Shown piece by piece: positions 43,658-51,425 of a DNA stretch of 64,000 nucleotides. Both the position numbers and the translations under genes were made by a program. Source of the DNA: Bacillota bacterium (GTDB taxonomy: Bacteria > Bacillota > UBA4882 > UBA8346). Position 1 is the first letter of the stretch, and the number at the start of each line of letters is the position of its first letter. The notes under the pieces were generated by a model, which was not told the origin of the DNA, did no database searches, and saw only the letters and a program-made list of their open reading frames with translations. Location: NCBI GenBank assembly GCA_023435565.1, contig JAEYRN010000042.1:1-64000 (forward strand), given 5' to 3'.

Positions 43658-44884
43658 GTGTCTAACTCAATTATACACCAAAACCCCATAAATGACAACG
43701 GTTTAAGCTATTTGAAAGATTATTTGCAGGCCGGTTTTAATATCGTTCCCTTAAAAGAGCGGAGTAAAATTCCAGTGGTAAAATGGAAACCTCTTTTAAA
43801 GCAGCCATTGACCGAGGAAGAATTAGCAGAGCTTTACCAAACTAATCCTAAATTAAATATCGGAATCATAACGGGGTCAACTTCCGGGGGATTGGTAATT
43901 TTTGACATAGACCATTCACCACCTGAGGAGCTAGCCTTTTTAATTGCCCAGTATCCTACTGCAACGGTTAGGACAAGCCGGGGCCGCCATTATTATTACC
44001 GTTCAAAGAAAAAAATCAAAAATCAGATTTTCGATTGGGGCGAATTCCGGGCCGATGGGTTGTATGTGGTAGCTCCTCCAAGTGTTCACCCTTCCGGAGC
44101 CGAATATCAGTTCTTGGATGGTTATGGACTGAATGAGATGGCCGATTTACCTGATAAAGTGTTGGGGTTTTTGACTACCCAGAATAGTATTGAGGTAAGA
44201 CCTAAAAAAACTTTACCTAGTAATGTATTAAAATCTTCATTACTTGGTAACCAGGTATCAAGCAGCGGATCTGTATCTTCATTACTAGGTAACTTACAAG
44301 ATACATACCAAGATCCCGAAATAGCCTTAAATGTTGCTAAACTATGCGGTATAAATGTTTCAAGATTGGGAGCGGCTTTTAAATGTCCAATTCATGCAGA
44401 CAATCATCCTTCAGCTACTTTAATTAAAGGCAATAATGGAACAATTGTTTTGCATGAGTTTCACAGGGGAAATAAGGTTTGGCTACTACCAGAGGTTTAC
44501 GCTTCATGTATCTGTCATAAAAAAGAATACATGAAATTATCAAGATCACAATTACCTGAATGGTGGATTCGGGCGCTTGCAGACATTGGCCGCATACAAT
44601 TACCCGAAGTGAAACCAAAGCTTCTTCCTCATGGTGTTTCTAAAGGCGTTAAGGCCGTTTATGAAGGATTCATTTTATTACTTAAGGTTCGCAAATTTTA
44701 TAATCCAAATCAAGCCGAAGAAGCGCCGTTTAGTTGGGGGTTTGCTTGTGATTGGTGTAATTTCACAAGGCCAACTATACAAAAGGGTTTGGAATGGTTG
44801 CTTAAAAATGGCTATCTTGAAAAAACCAAAGAAGCGGTAAAATGCGGCAAACGAAGATCCGCTTTATATCGGTTGAGGAGTTGA
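43658..44884 (+). CDS. Bifunctional primase-polymerase (Prim-Pol) replication protein
   Basis: A 408-residue protein. The N-terminal 175 residues form an AEP-type Prim-Pol domain: FNIVPLKERSKIPVVKWKPL, IIT GSTSGGLVIFDIDHS with the DxD metal pair, TSRGRHYYYRS, and VVAPPSVHPSGAEYQFL. The middle region has CPIHADNHPSATL, like the zinc-type finger of phage/plasmid primases. The C-terminus looks like a winged helix (WGFACDWCNFTRPTIQKGLE). It starts with GTG nine bases after GAGGTGAA. It should initiate replication of the excised element. There is no helicase domain. Confidence 0.85.
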   Translation: MSNSIIHQNPINDNGLSYLKDYLQAGFNIVPLKERSKIPVVKWKPLLKQPLTEEELAELYQTNPKLNIGIITGSTSGGLVIFDIDHSPPEELAFLIAQYPTATVRTSRGRHYYYRSKKKIKNQIFDWGEFRADGLYVVAPPSVHPSGAEYQFLDGYGLNEMADLPDKVLGFLTTQNSIEVRPKKTLPSNVLKSSLLGNQVSSSGSVSSLLGNLQDTYQDPEIALNVAKLCGINVSRLGAAFKCPIHADNHPSATLIKGNNGTIVLHEFHRGNKVWLLPEVYASCICHKKEYMKLSRSQLPEWWIRALADIGRIQLPEVKPKLLPHGVSKGVKAVYEGFILLLKVRKFYNPNQAEEAPFSWGFACDWCNFTRPTIQKGLEWLLKNGYLEKTKEAVKCGKRRSALYRLRS

Positions 44885-44888
44885 TGCA

Positions 44889-45221
44889 ATGGCAGAATTC
44901 AAATTTCGTAAGTTTGGCAAGGGAAGCAGGGACTATAAAACACTTTCCAATATGCTTAAACTTCATAAAGAATTACATAGAGCCTGGAGTTTCTTGGATG
45001 AACATTTTGGAGGAGCTAAAATTATAGATTCGGTTTGTGATTTGCAAAACGATTTTATTTTTAGTTTCTTAGAGTTACCGAAGGATACTTTTGATGGTAT
45101 GACGGGCGAGGGGTTTTGTCGTGATTATTGGCATGGTGTTTTAGATGATTATGCAAACGATAAAACAAGCTTAGATAATGCGATTGAATTAATGACAAAG
45201 GACTTTGATTATGATGTATAA
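44889..45221 (+). CDS. Hypothetical protein
   Basis: A 110-residue acidic protein (FRKFGKGSRDYKTLSNMLKL, then GGAKIIDSVCDLQNDFIFSF) with no family recognised. It begins four bases after the Prim-Pol stop and so belongs to the same transcript. Confidence 0.65.
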   Translation: MAEFKFRKFGKGSRDYKTLSNMLKLHKELHRAWSFLDEHFGGAKIIDSVCDLQNDFIFSFLELPKDTFDGMTGEGFCRDYWHGVLDDYANDKTSLDNAIELMTKDFDYDV

Positions 45222-45284
45222 GCCCTTCCTCTATTTTGGGGAAAGGCTTCTCTAATTTTGAAGAAAAGGACGGTGATTTAAAAA

Positions 45285-45476
45285 GTGATTCAAGATATTT
45301 TATTAGTTGATCTTTATTGTGGTTGTGGTCGGTTAGTTAGTCGCTCATTCCCTACTTCCCAGCATTACTGCCGAGCTTGTGATCGGTGGTTGGTGTTTAA
45401 AGATGGGAAGCTGATTGATTCTTCACCAATGGAAGAATGGAAAAAGACAAGTGGTTTTAAGGTAAGTGTCTCTTGA
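45285..45476 (+). CDS. Small zinc-ribbon-like protein
   Basis: A 63-residue protein. DLYCGCGRLVSRSFPTSQHY followed by CRACDRWLVF forms a four-Cys zinc ribbon (C-x-C and C-x2-C). It starts with GTG. It is probably a DNA- or RNA-binding accessory of the element. Confidence 0.6.
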   Translation: MIQDILLVDLYCGCGRLVSRSFPTSQHYCRACDRWLVFKDGKLIDSSPMEEWKKTSGFKVSVS

Positions 45477-45567
45477 TAAACAGATAAAGGAAGCGGTTTT
45501 AAATCAGTATTATCAATAGTTTGTAAATTGAAGGGAAAATAATGTGCAATGATTGGGGGTGTATGTT

Positions 45568-45927
45568 ATGGCAAAAGTAAGAAAAAAAGAACTTTCGCAG
45601 TTGGAAGAAACGGTTCTTAGCTTCATTAAAGAGAATTGCCGAGGTCAAGAAAACAGCCAAACCGCTGAAGAAATCGGAAGTATTCTTGGCTTGGAGAATA
45701 GAGTTTTTCGGCATATCGTCCATTGTCTCAGATTGGCTTCATATCCAATTTTATCGAAGTCGGTTAGCGGTGGCGGCTATTGGTGGCCCTCTACTTTAAA
45801 CGAGGGAAAAGCAGCTTTAGGAGAGCTTTACCGGCGGCTTGGTGAACTCCGTAAGGCCGGTAAGGGAATTGAAAAAGGACTTTCGGAAGAATTCAGCGGT
45901 CAATCTCATTTGGATTTACCGGCATAA
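45568..45927 (+). CDS. Hypothetical winged-helix-like protein
   Basis: A 119-residue protein. LSQLEETVLSFIKENCRGQE, ENSQTAEEIGSILGLENRVF and RHIVHCLRLASYPILSKSVS match the layout of a winged helix-turn-helix like those in phage and plasmid regulators, followed by a helical tail. The ATG at 45568 with GGGGGT seven bases ahead was chosen over an earlier TTG. Confidence 0.65.
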   Translation: MAKVRKKELSQLEETVLSFIKENCRGQENSQTAEEIGSILGLENRVFRHIVHCLRLASYPILSKSVSGGGYWWPSTLNEGKAALGELYRRLGELRKAGKGIEKGLSEEFSGQSHLDLPA

Positions 45928-45954
45928 TATCGAAACATCAAAGGAAGTGATTTA

Positions 45955-46545
45955 ATGGCTAGAAAATGCAGTATTTGTGAACATCCACAAGTTGAAAAAA
46001 TTAATAAATGTATCGTTAATAGCGAATCATTACGAAAAATTTCGGAACAATTTTCCGTTTCCCCTGCCGCTGTAAATCGGCATAAAAAAGATCACCTTCC
46101 ACAAACCTTAGTGAAGGCCCAGGAAGTAAAGGAAATAGGTCAAGCCGTTACAGTATTAGGAGAATTGCAGCGGTGTTTTGAGCGGGTTAATAAAATGTTT
46201 AATGCCTGTGACGAATGGTTGACGGATGCAGACGACCCGAGCAAATACAATCTTGACCCGCGCGCCGGGGATATCATTATCACATATTTGGATACCGGCC
46301 CAGACGGAAAGCCAACTCGGAAGAAAGCGCCGTTGTCTCTCCTATTAGCGAAACTCCGAGAAGGCGGCTATCATGTCGAATCTTGGGAAAGTAAAACCGC
46401 CGATCCGAGGGAACTTATTCTTAAAACTGCCGGACGTTTGGCCGGTCAAATAGAGATTTTAGCCAAGTTGATTTTATTAATGGACCAGGAAAAAAGGCTT
46501 GCAGAATTAGAAAAGGCCGTATCTGCTCAAAACGAGGTGGATTAA
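45955..46545 (+). CDS. Zinc-finger/HTH protein, terminase-small-subunit-like
   Basis: A 196-residue protein. The N-terminus has RKCSICEHPQVEKINKCIVN, a zinc-type Cys pair. A helix-turn-helix follows (SLRKISEQFSVSPAAVNRHK then KDHLP). The rest is helical and ends in a coiled coil. This order is typical of phage small-terminase-like or plasmid DNA-recognition proteins. No large terminase is in the element, so packaging would need a helper phage if this is a terminase. A transcription regulator is equally possible. Confidence 0.6.
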   Translation: MARKCSICEHPQVEKINKCIVNSESLRKISEQFSVSPAAVNRHKKDHLPQTLVKAQEVKEIGQAVTVLGELQRCFERVNKMFNACDEWLTDADDPSKYNLDPRAGDIIITYLDTGPDGKPTRKKAPLSLLLAKLREGGYHVESWESKTADPRELILKTAGRLAGQIEILAKLILLMDQEKRLAELEKAVSAQNEVD

Positions 46546-46549
46546 ATCA

Positions 46550-46858
46550 ATGAGTATAAAACAAAGACTTAATAAACTTGAAGCAACTATCAGAGAATCA
46601 GACAACAGACCAGTAATAATGGTTTTCGCCGTTATTGATACAGACTGGCAAACAGGCGAACCGGATCAGGACTTTTCCGGGATTCCGTTTGAACATTATA
46701 TCAGTCATGGAAAGATTCCAGATTTGAGCCGGGTTCATGATCTCGAAGATTTAAAGCGAACAGCCAATGAAAATATGATTAATCTATATGTTTTCCCGGT
46801 TGGTTCGCTGGAAGATGTTTGGGCCGAGGAACGGGAGGAATTTGAAAATGGATCTTAA
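46550..46858 (+). CDS. Small coiled-coil-start protein 1 of 4
   Basis: A 102-residue protein. The start SIKQRLNKLEATI is the shared N-terminal heptad motif of this four-gene run. It is followed by a beta strand (RPVIMVFAVIDTDW) and an acidic alpha/beta tail ending VWAEEREEFENGS. It starts five bases after the previous stop. No known family. The motif suggests an oligomerising N-terminal helix with a private C-terminal domain. Confidence 0.7.
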   Translation: MSIKQRLNKLEATIRESDNRPVIMVFAVIDTDWQTGEPDQDFSGIPFEHYISHGKIPDLSRVHDLEDLKRTANENMINLYVFPVGSLEDVWAEEREEFENGS

Positions 46859-47066
46859 TAAGCGTATTGATTTGCTTGAAAAAAGATTAAGACCGGAGCT
46901 TCATAGACTTACACCAACGGAAAGATTAAGACTTGAAGAAATTACCCATCTAAAAATGGAGTTTTCAGACCCTTCCTTCCCCCGTGCTGAATATATGCGG
47001 TTGGTTGGAAAGGTTATATCCCCTAAACAACATGTTAAAGCGGTTTTAGAGGCATGGAAAGGATGA
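46848..47066 (+). CDS. Small coiled-coil-start protein 2 of 4
   Basis: A 72-residue protein starting DLNKRIDLLEKRL, then fully helical (LTPTERLRLEEITHLKMEFS, then VISPKQHVKAVLEAWKG). It overlaps the previous gene by 11 bases; GGGAGGAA inside that gene serves as ribosome site. It carries the same start motif as its neighbours but has no beta domain. Confidence 0.7.
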   Translation: MDLNKRIDLLEKRLRPELHRLTPTERLRLEEITHLKMEFSDPSFPRAEYMRLVGKVISPKQHVKAVLEAWKG

Positions 47067-47072
47067 TTAATA

Positions 47073-47252
47073 ATGAACATAAACCAACGACTTAAACGAT
47101 TGGAAACAACATTTGAATCAAAACTCAGGAACTTTGTTTTAATTCTTGATGTCGTTAAAGGTCAAATGATTCATTCCAGAACCGGCAAGAAATACACCGA
47201 GGAAATGGTCTCTAAGCATCGAGGGCCGGTAATTATTGATGACATAGAATGA
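47073..47252 (+). CDS. Small coiled-coil-start protein 3 of 4
   Basis: A 59-residue protein: NINQRLKRLETTF followed by a strand FVLILDVVKGQ, SRTGKKYTEEMVSKHRG and PVIIDDIE. GGAAAGGA precedes the ATG, and the spacing to both neighbours is under ten bases. The C-terminal part differs from the other three except for a central hydrophobic strand. Confidence 0.7.
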   Translation: MNINQRLKRLETTFESKLRNFVLILDVVKGQMIHSRTGKKYTEEMVSKHRGPVIIDDIE

Positions 47253-47261
47253 GGTGGGCAA

Positions 47262-47453
47262 ATGAAAATTGAAGCCAGAATCAAACAGTTGGAATCCAAA
47301 ATCAAGCCCGAAGATGAAGAAACCAGCATTACGGTTACGTTAATTGAAAAAATTCCTTCCAAAGAAGCACAACAGCAGCAAATTAAAGAGGCCAGGGCGC
47401 GCGGGGTCAAGTTGATTTTTATCAGTCCTGAAGATGATGAAAATGATTTTTAA
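47262..47453 (+). CDS. Small coiled-coil-start protein 4 of 4
   Basis: A 63-residue protein: KIEARIKQLESKI, an acidic linker, then strand SITVTLIEKIP, helix EAQQQQIKEARARG and strand VKLIFISPEDDEND, a small beta-alpha-beta unit. GAGGTGGG precedes the ATG. It is the last of the four-gene run; no terminator is obvious before the next gene. Confidence 0.7.
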   Translation: MKIEARIKQLESKIKPEDEETSITVTLIEKIPSKEAQQQQIKEARARGVKLIFISPEDDENDF

Positions 47454-47608
47454 ACAATGACCCCTTGATTACGCTTTAAATGACATAGTTTAAGCCCAGT
47501 AATGATAAGGCTTGAAAATCCAATGTGTAATTACAGGGCAATTAAATAATATAAGGTCCAACGGACGTTTACATATAAAAAAATTTTAAAAATGAAAGGT
47601 GATAATCA

Positions 47609-48268
47609 ATGAAAAATTGGGAAAAAATTTTTCACCCAGCGTGGGAGCGATACGACAACAAACGGGCAACAATTAAGACCAACAAAAACCTTACCGAAGA
47701 AGGGAAAACCAAAGCCCTATTTGAAGCTGAAAAAGAATTCGCAAAGGTTTGGTTAGACCTTGAAAACGAATACCAGGAAGAACTATTTCAGACCGGGGAA
47801 GAACTCATTAAACTGCTTGATAACCCCGTTCCTCGGCCAACTCCTAGCCCGGAGGAAATAGCCGCGGTTACCTTTGAAGGCGAACGACTAATAAGCGCAC
47901 TAACCGCAGCCGGTCAGGGTAAATTCTTTGCAGAGTTAACCCGGATTGAAAACGGCAACGAAGCACAAAAAAAGGCATTTTTAACTTACTTTAACCGATT
48001 TAATGAACTTCCGGAAAAGGTTCTCAAAGACGATGCTCTTCTACGGTCTAGGGCGCTAGGCCGATTGAGTGAGCTTTACAAAATCCTTGCTAAAAGCCTT
48101 TTATCTCCCGCTGAAGTTGCTTATATCTCCAAGATAGAGGCAGCCGAAACGAAACAACGGGAAATCAATATAGCTTTAAGCATGGCGCGGCGAATGTGGG
48201 AACAAACCGGTGTTTCTCTTACTGGACAACCTGATCCCTGGAGAGGAAAAAAGGCTTTAATCAACTAA
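47609..48268 (+). CDS. Hypothetical helical protein
   Basis: A 219-residue, charged, almost wholly helical protein (RYDNKRATIKTNKNLTEEGK, then EFAKVWLDLENEYQEELFQT). The arrangement resembles scaffold-like or minor structural proteins of small phages, but no family is recognised. AAAGGTGAT precedes the ATG. It follows the four small genes by 155 bases of empty sequence. Confidence 0.65.
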   Translation: MKNWEKIFHPAWERYDNKRATIKTNKNLTEEGKTKALFEAEKEFAKVWLDLENEYQEELFQTGEELIKLLDNPVPRPTPSPEEIAAVTFEGERLISALTAAGQGKFFAELTRIENGNEAQKKAFLTYFNRFNELPEKVLKDDALLRSRALGRLSELYKILAKSLLSPAEVAYISKIEAAETKQREINIALSMARRMWEQTGVSLTGQPDPWRGKKALIN

Positions 48269-48332
48269 AATTTAATCAGTCCGGCCGGATAGCCGGGTAA
48301 AAAACTGAAAAATCGAAAGGAATGAATTACTT

Positions 48333-48539
48333 ATGCAAGGTAAAACAAAATGGTTTAATCCACAGAAAGGATTCGGCTTTATTGCCGGTGAGGATAACAA
48401 AGATTACTTTGTTCACTTCACCAATATTCAAGGCGAAGGATTCAAAAACTTAGTACCCCAGGAAAATGTAGAATTCGAAGTTGAAATATCGGAGAAAAAC
48501 GGTAAGCCACAAGCGGTCAATGTTAAGTCTTTAAATTAA
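48333..48539 (+). CDS. Cold-shock-domain protein (Csp family)
   Basis: A 68-residue OB-fold protein with both RNA-binding motifs, KWFNPQKGFGFI (RNP1) and DYFVHFTNI (RNP2). It binds single-stranded nucleic acid as an RNA chaperone. The length matches bacterial CspA-type proteins. GAAAGGAATG precedes the ATG and a terminator follows. Cold-shock genes are carried by some phages and plasmids. Confidence 0.93.
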   Translation: MQGKTKWFNPQKGFGFIAGEDNKDYFVHFTNIQGEGFKNLVPQENVEFEVEISEKNGKPQAVNVKSLN

Positions 48540-48545
48540 TTATCA

Positions 48546-48580
48546 ATCCCCGGTCTTTAAGTAGGCCGGGGATTTTAAAA
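48546..48580 (+). terminator. Terminator after the cold-shock gene
   Basis: ATCCCCGG-TCTTTAAGTA-GGCCGGGGAT followed by TTTAAAA lies directly after the stop codon. Confidence 0.8.
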
Positions 48581-48594
48581 AGGAAGTGAAATTA

Positions 48595-49650
48595 ATGTTT
48601 ACTACACAAACAGGAACATTAGCAGCTATGGAGCTAATGAATACTCAATTTGACACTGGTTGGATAATTGGCGAACAGGAAGATCTGTCCAGTTCAACAC
48701 TTAAAAAGTTAATGGCAATCACTTATGTAGGCCCGAATCAATTCAAAATCGAAGGACTTGACGCAACCGAGATAATGCAAATCGGGACTAAGTTTCGTTG
48801 CAAGCAAGGCGGGGAGTATCTTTATTTAGAGTGTGTTGCTATTTCGTTTAGTACCGATACAACCATTGCAATTAGAGGTGATTCGTTAGCGAATGCAGCT
48901 ATTACTGATTTTTATTATAGCAATATTTACAAGCCTTTTGGATGGACTTTAAACGATGGATGGGAAGTCATGCCCGCTTTAATTTTTGGTTCTGCCCCCA
49001 CAATGGGACCTTCATTTGTTGGTGATTACCCAACGGCACTTGCAGATGGTGATTACACTAATTGTGGCATAAAATACGGCCATAAATTTAAGTGCAAACA
49101 GGCTTATGATATTTACGCATATATAATCGGGTTAAGTTACGACGAACCAACGGGCAAAACTACATTCACCTTTTCTTTATTTGGTACCGCTGCTGGGGCT
49201 GCGGCTGCTTTAGTCGATGCAGCAATTACTGACGCTTATTATTCGGCAGCTAATCCTGTTGATTTTCCCTCAATTATTGCATACGATGTAACAACAAAAA
49301 CGGGGTTTGCTACTAATTTTGATCCAGTAGCCGTCGGTAATTATACGTATCATAATGGTATGTGTGATGTAAATTATTATTGTGATATCTCCACAGGGGC
49401 CGGTGTGAGTAATGCTCCGAGTTACCGTATACCTGCTCCGATGCCCTGTGCTAATTATGCTCATGAGTGTAAAGTGGCTGGTTACGGTATGGATGCCAAT
49501 AACCCTCTCTTTGATATTTTACCATGCGCCACAATACAAGGCGGCGCTTATCTTATTGAGGCATGGAAAACAATGGCAGGAAATAGCTGGACTGCGTCGG
49601 GAAATAAAATGATACAATTTAATCTCTCTTTTGACGCTGGTCCGCTTTGA
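48595..49650 (+). CDS. Tail-fibre-like protein, first part of an interrupted gene
   Basis: A 351-residue product of repetitive beta-rich character with two related segments (AAITDFYYSNIYKPF and AAITDAYYSAANPVD), like a phage fibre or capsid-decoration protein. It starts at ATG after AGGAAG. The frame stops at a TGA (49648-49650) and is open again immediately afterwards into an SGNH hydrolase domain. The natural protein was, or is by readthrough, about 530 residues long. Confidence 0.7.
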   Translation: MFTTQTGTLAAMELMNTQFDTGWIIGEQEDLSSSTLKKLMAITYVGPNQFKIEGLDATEIMQIGTKFRCKQGGEYLYLECVAISFSTDTTIAIRGDSLANAAITDFYYSNIYKPFGWTLNDGWEVMPALIFGSAPTMGPSFVGDYPTALADGDYTNCGIKYGHKFKCKQAYDIYAYIIGLSYDEPTGKTTFTFSLFGTAAGAAAALVDAAITDAYYSAANPVDFPSIIAYDVTTKTGFATNFDPVAVGNYTYHNGMCDVNYYCDISTGAGVSNAPSYRIPAPMPCANYAHECKVAGYGMDANNPLFDILPCATIQGGAYLIEAWKTMAGNSWTASGNKMIQFNLSFDAGPL

Positions 49651-50187
49651 CTGGGAACGGTAGGGCCAACACGCGGGGTAATTATTGGCGACTCGATTAG
49701 TCGCGGCACGGGCAATCACGGAGATTTAGTAACCGTGACCGGATATGACCAATGGATTAATCTTGGCGTTGATGGTGAGACTTCGCGTTATGTTTTATCA
49801 ACCATGACACAGGTGCTAATGTATAAACCCGAAAAAGTTATTGTTATTGTTGGGACCAATGACGTTAAAGGTTTGTATGAGGCAGAATCCTTTGCAAACA
49901 TAACAAAAATATGTAATATTCTTGATGCTTACGGTATTCCGTCCATTTGGGCAAATGTTCATGCTTATGAAGGCAGCGTGGAATATGGAGTTCCGGCCAT
50001 GACACCCGATCAAGTTGCGCGGGTTGCATCTCTTAACTCATTTATGTCATCGACTATTCCGAGTGCAAACAGGACTTTAAAGGATTTTGAGAGTTGGGCA
50101 TTATCGCATTTAGAATTAATACCTGATTCGTGTCATCCAAGCACTCCGGAAGGATACCAGGCGTTAGGTCAATTTGTTTGGAGTTAG
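49651..50187 (+). CDS. SGNH/GDSL hydrolase domain, second part of the interrupted gene
   Basis: In the same frame as the preceding 351 codons. Block I GVIIGDSISRG holds the catalytic Ser, block III VIVGTNDVKG and block V DSCHPSTPEGY holds Asp-x2-His. All SGNH catalytic residues are present. The first available ATG/GTG start (49735) lies after the GDS motif, so an active enzyme needs readthrough of the TGA or an unusual start. On a fibre such a domain would deacetylate or cleave cell-surface glycans. Confidence 0.65.
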   Translation: MGTVGPTRGVIIGDSISRGTGNHGDLVTVTGYDQWINLGVDGETSRYVLSTMTQVLMYKPEKVIVIVGTNDVKGLYEAESFANITKICNILDAYGIPSIWANVHAYEGSVEYGVPAMTPDQVARVASLNSFMSSTIPSANRTLKDFESWALSHLELIPDSCHPSTPEGYQALGQFVWS

Positions 50188-50196
50188 GTATAAATT

Positions 50197-50230
50197 AAAG
50201 GGGGTCGGCAATAGCTACCCCCTTTTTATC
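50197..50230 (+). terminator. Terminator after the SGNH part
   Basis: AAAGGGGGT-CGGCAATAGCT-ACCCCCTTTTT forms a nine-base stem with T tail, ten bases past the stop codon. Confidence 0.85.
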
Positions 50231-50297
50231 GTCAATAGTTCAACCCGATTTTGGGGTTATCTTTCTATTCAAGCCTTAAAATACGTTTTCTAGCCGT

Positions 50298-50375
50298 ATT
50301 TAAATATGACTCCTGAATTTTAAGGAGTCATATTTAAATCGAGGTTTTCATTTATCAGGTCGGATTTTAAAATCC
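50298..50375. repeat. Perfect 17 bp inverted repeat and nearby palindrome
   Basis: ATTTAAATATGACTCCT (50298-50314) and its exact complement (50323-50339) are separated by eight bases. A second palindrome GGATTTTAAAATCC lies at 50362-50375. There is no T tail, so a terminator is unlikely. They mark the left edge of the AT-rich toxin-like module. Confidence 0.75.
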
Positions 50376-50554
50376 GGGCTATCAAGAGTTTGGTAATATA
50401 CTTTTATCAGGTTTTTATTGACCTTATCAATAATAGTATTACATAATTATAAAGATTAAATTTGTATAATCCGATATCTTGATTAGAGAGGTTTTTTTTA
50501 TGTTTTGAAGAATTAACTTAATGTTTAAAAATTAACTTATTTAATTGGTGTAAA

Positions 50555-51121
50555 ATGTCTGTTAGGCAAACTGTTTTTCATGGATATCGAGGAACAACTA
50601 AATTTTGGGGCGATAAATGTAAGTTTCATAACGAGTTTACGTTATCAACTTCTCCGGATGAGTATTTTGGGTATGGTATATATTTTTTTGAAAATGATCA
50701 AAGAGAAGCTTATAATTTTGCGAGATATGCTAGGAGAATACCGCACAACCGAATTCGAATTATTTATGCTCTAATTGAAACAGACCGCGTTTTAGATTTT
50801 TTTGAGTCAAGAGTATTTGAGAATTATATAAGACTAATAAAAGATATTCTTGATAGATATAAGGATGAAGAAGTAGTCCCGGATTTAGACTTAAAAAATC
50901 CTTTTGATTGTCGCTTGATAAATGATATCTGCGAGAGGGAAAATTATTTACTCGTTAAAACTCCATATACACCTCAACATCAATTAGGAATACTATATAA
51001 TGATCAAGGATACACTAGGATTAAAAGGACTCATATTCAGTTATGTGTTAGGGATATATCGATAATAAAAGAACATAAAGTATTTAAACCAATGAAGGAT
51101 GGGAGTTTTAAAGATGTTTGA
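50555..51121 (+). CDS. Putative ADP-ribosyltransferase-like toxin (DUF3990-like)
   Basis: A 188-residue protein. VFHGYRGT (His9) opens the protein, then LSTSPDEYFGYGIYFFENDQ (Tyr/Gly core near residues 38-44) and REAYNFARYARR follow. This order, H-G-T-type start, then F-G-x-G-I-Y-F, then a helix with A-x-x-F-A, is that of ADP-ribosyltransferase-fold toxins such as DUF3990. The third catalytic residue is not clear; RTHIQLCVRD near residue 163 is a candidate. The gene is very AT-rich compared with its flanks. It overlaps the next gene by eight bases. Two AATTAACTTA repeats precede it and may be an operator. Confidence 0.6.
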   Translation: MSVRQTVFHGYRGTTKFWGDKCKFHNEFTLSTSPDEYFGYGIYFFENDQREAYNFARYARRIPHNRIRIIYALIETDRVLDFFESRVFENYIRLIKDILDRYKDEEVVPDLDLKNPFDCRLINDICERENYLLVKTPYTPQHQLGILYNDQGYTRIKRTHIQLCVRDISIIKEHKVFKPMKDGSFKDV

Positions 51122-51425
51122 AAAATCATTTGAATTTTACCAAAATTGCAATATAGCAGAATTAACAAATCATTTATCAAAACTAGGTTTTAAATTTTCA
51201 CCCAAAAAGGAATCTTTTTTAAAAAAGGTAAACAAATCATTAGGAACTAATTTTTATTACCCTTTTGATTTTAGTCAATCAGGAAAAGCAGACATTATAT
51301 ATTCGATTTCTTTCATTAATAAGAGTACAATAAATCAAATGGCATTGTTTGAAGATTTAGTTATTAATCAAAAAACCTTAGTTAACAATCAAAGAATATC
51401 CCATGATTACTGTGAGGCGTTTTAA
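51114..51425 (+). CDS. Putative antitoxin of the SecB-like module
   Basis: A 103-residue protein (FEKSFEFYQNCNIAELTNHL, then PFDFSQSGKADIIYSISFIN) without a recognised family or obvious helix-turn-helix. It lies between the toxin-like and SecB-like genes, overlapping the first by eight bases and the second by one. The ATG at 51114 was chosen over one five codons earlier because GGGAG lies ahead of it. In toxin-antitoxin-chaperone modules the middle gene is the unstable antitoxin that needs the chaperone; its hydrophobic/aromatic C-terminus would be the chaperone-dependent tail. This role is inferred from position. Confidence 0.55.
   Translation: MFEKSFEFYQNCNIAELTNHLSKLGFKFSPKKESFLKKVNKSLGTNFYYPFDFSQSGKADIIYSISFINKSTINQMALFEDLVINQKTLVNNQRISHDYCEAF

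Noticed and set aside
13187..49650. TGA read as tryptophan (recoding) because two frames are interrupted by TGA
   Set aside because: Many intact genes in the window end in TGA, including overlapping pairs such as the ABC permeases, where reading through would destroy the layout. The genetic code is standard; the two cases are local.
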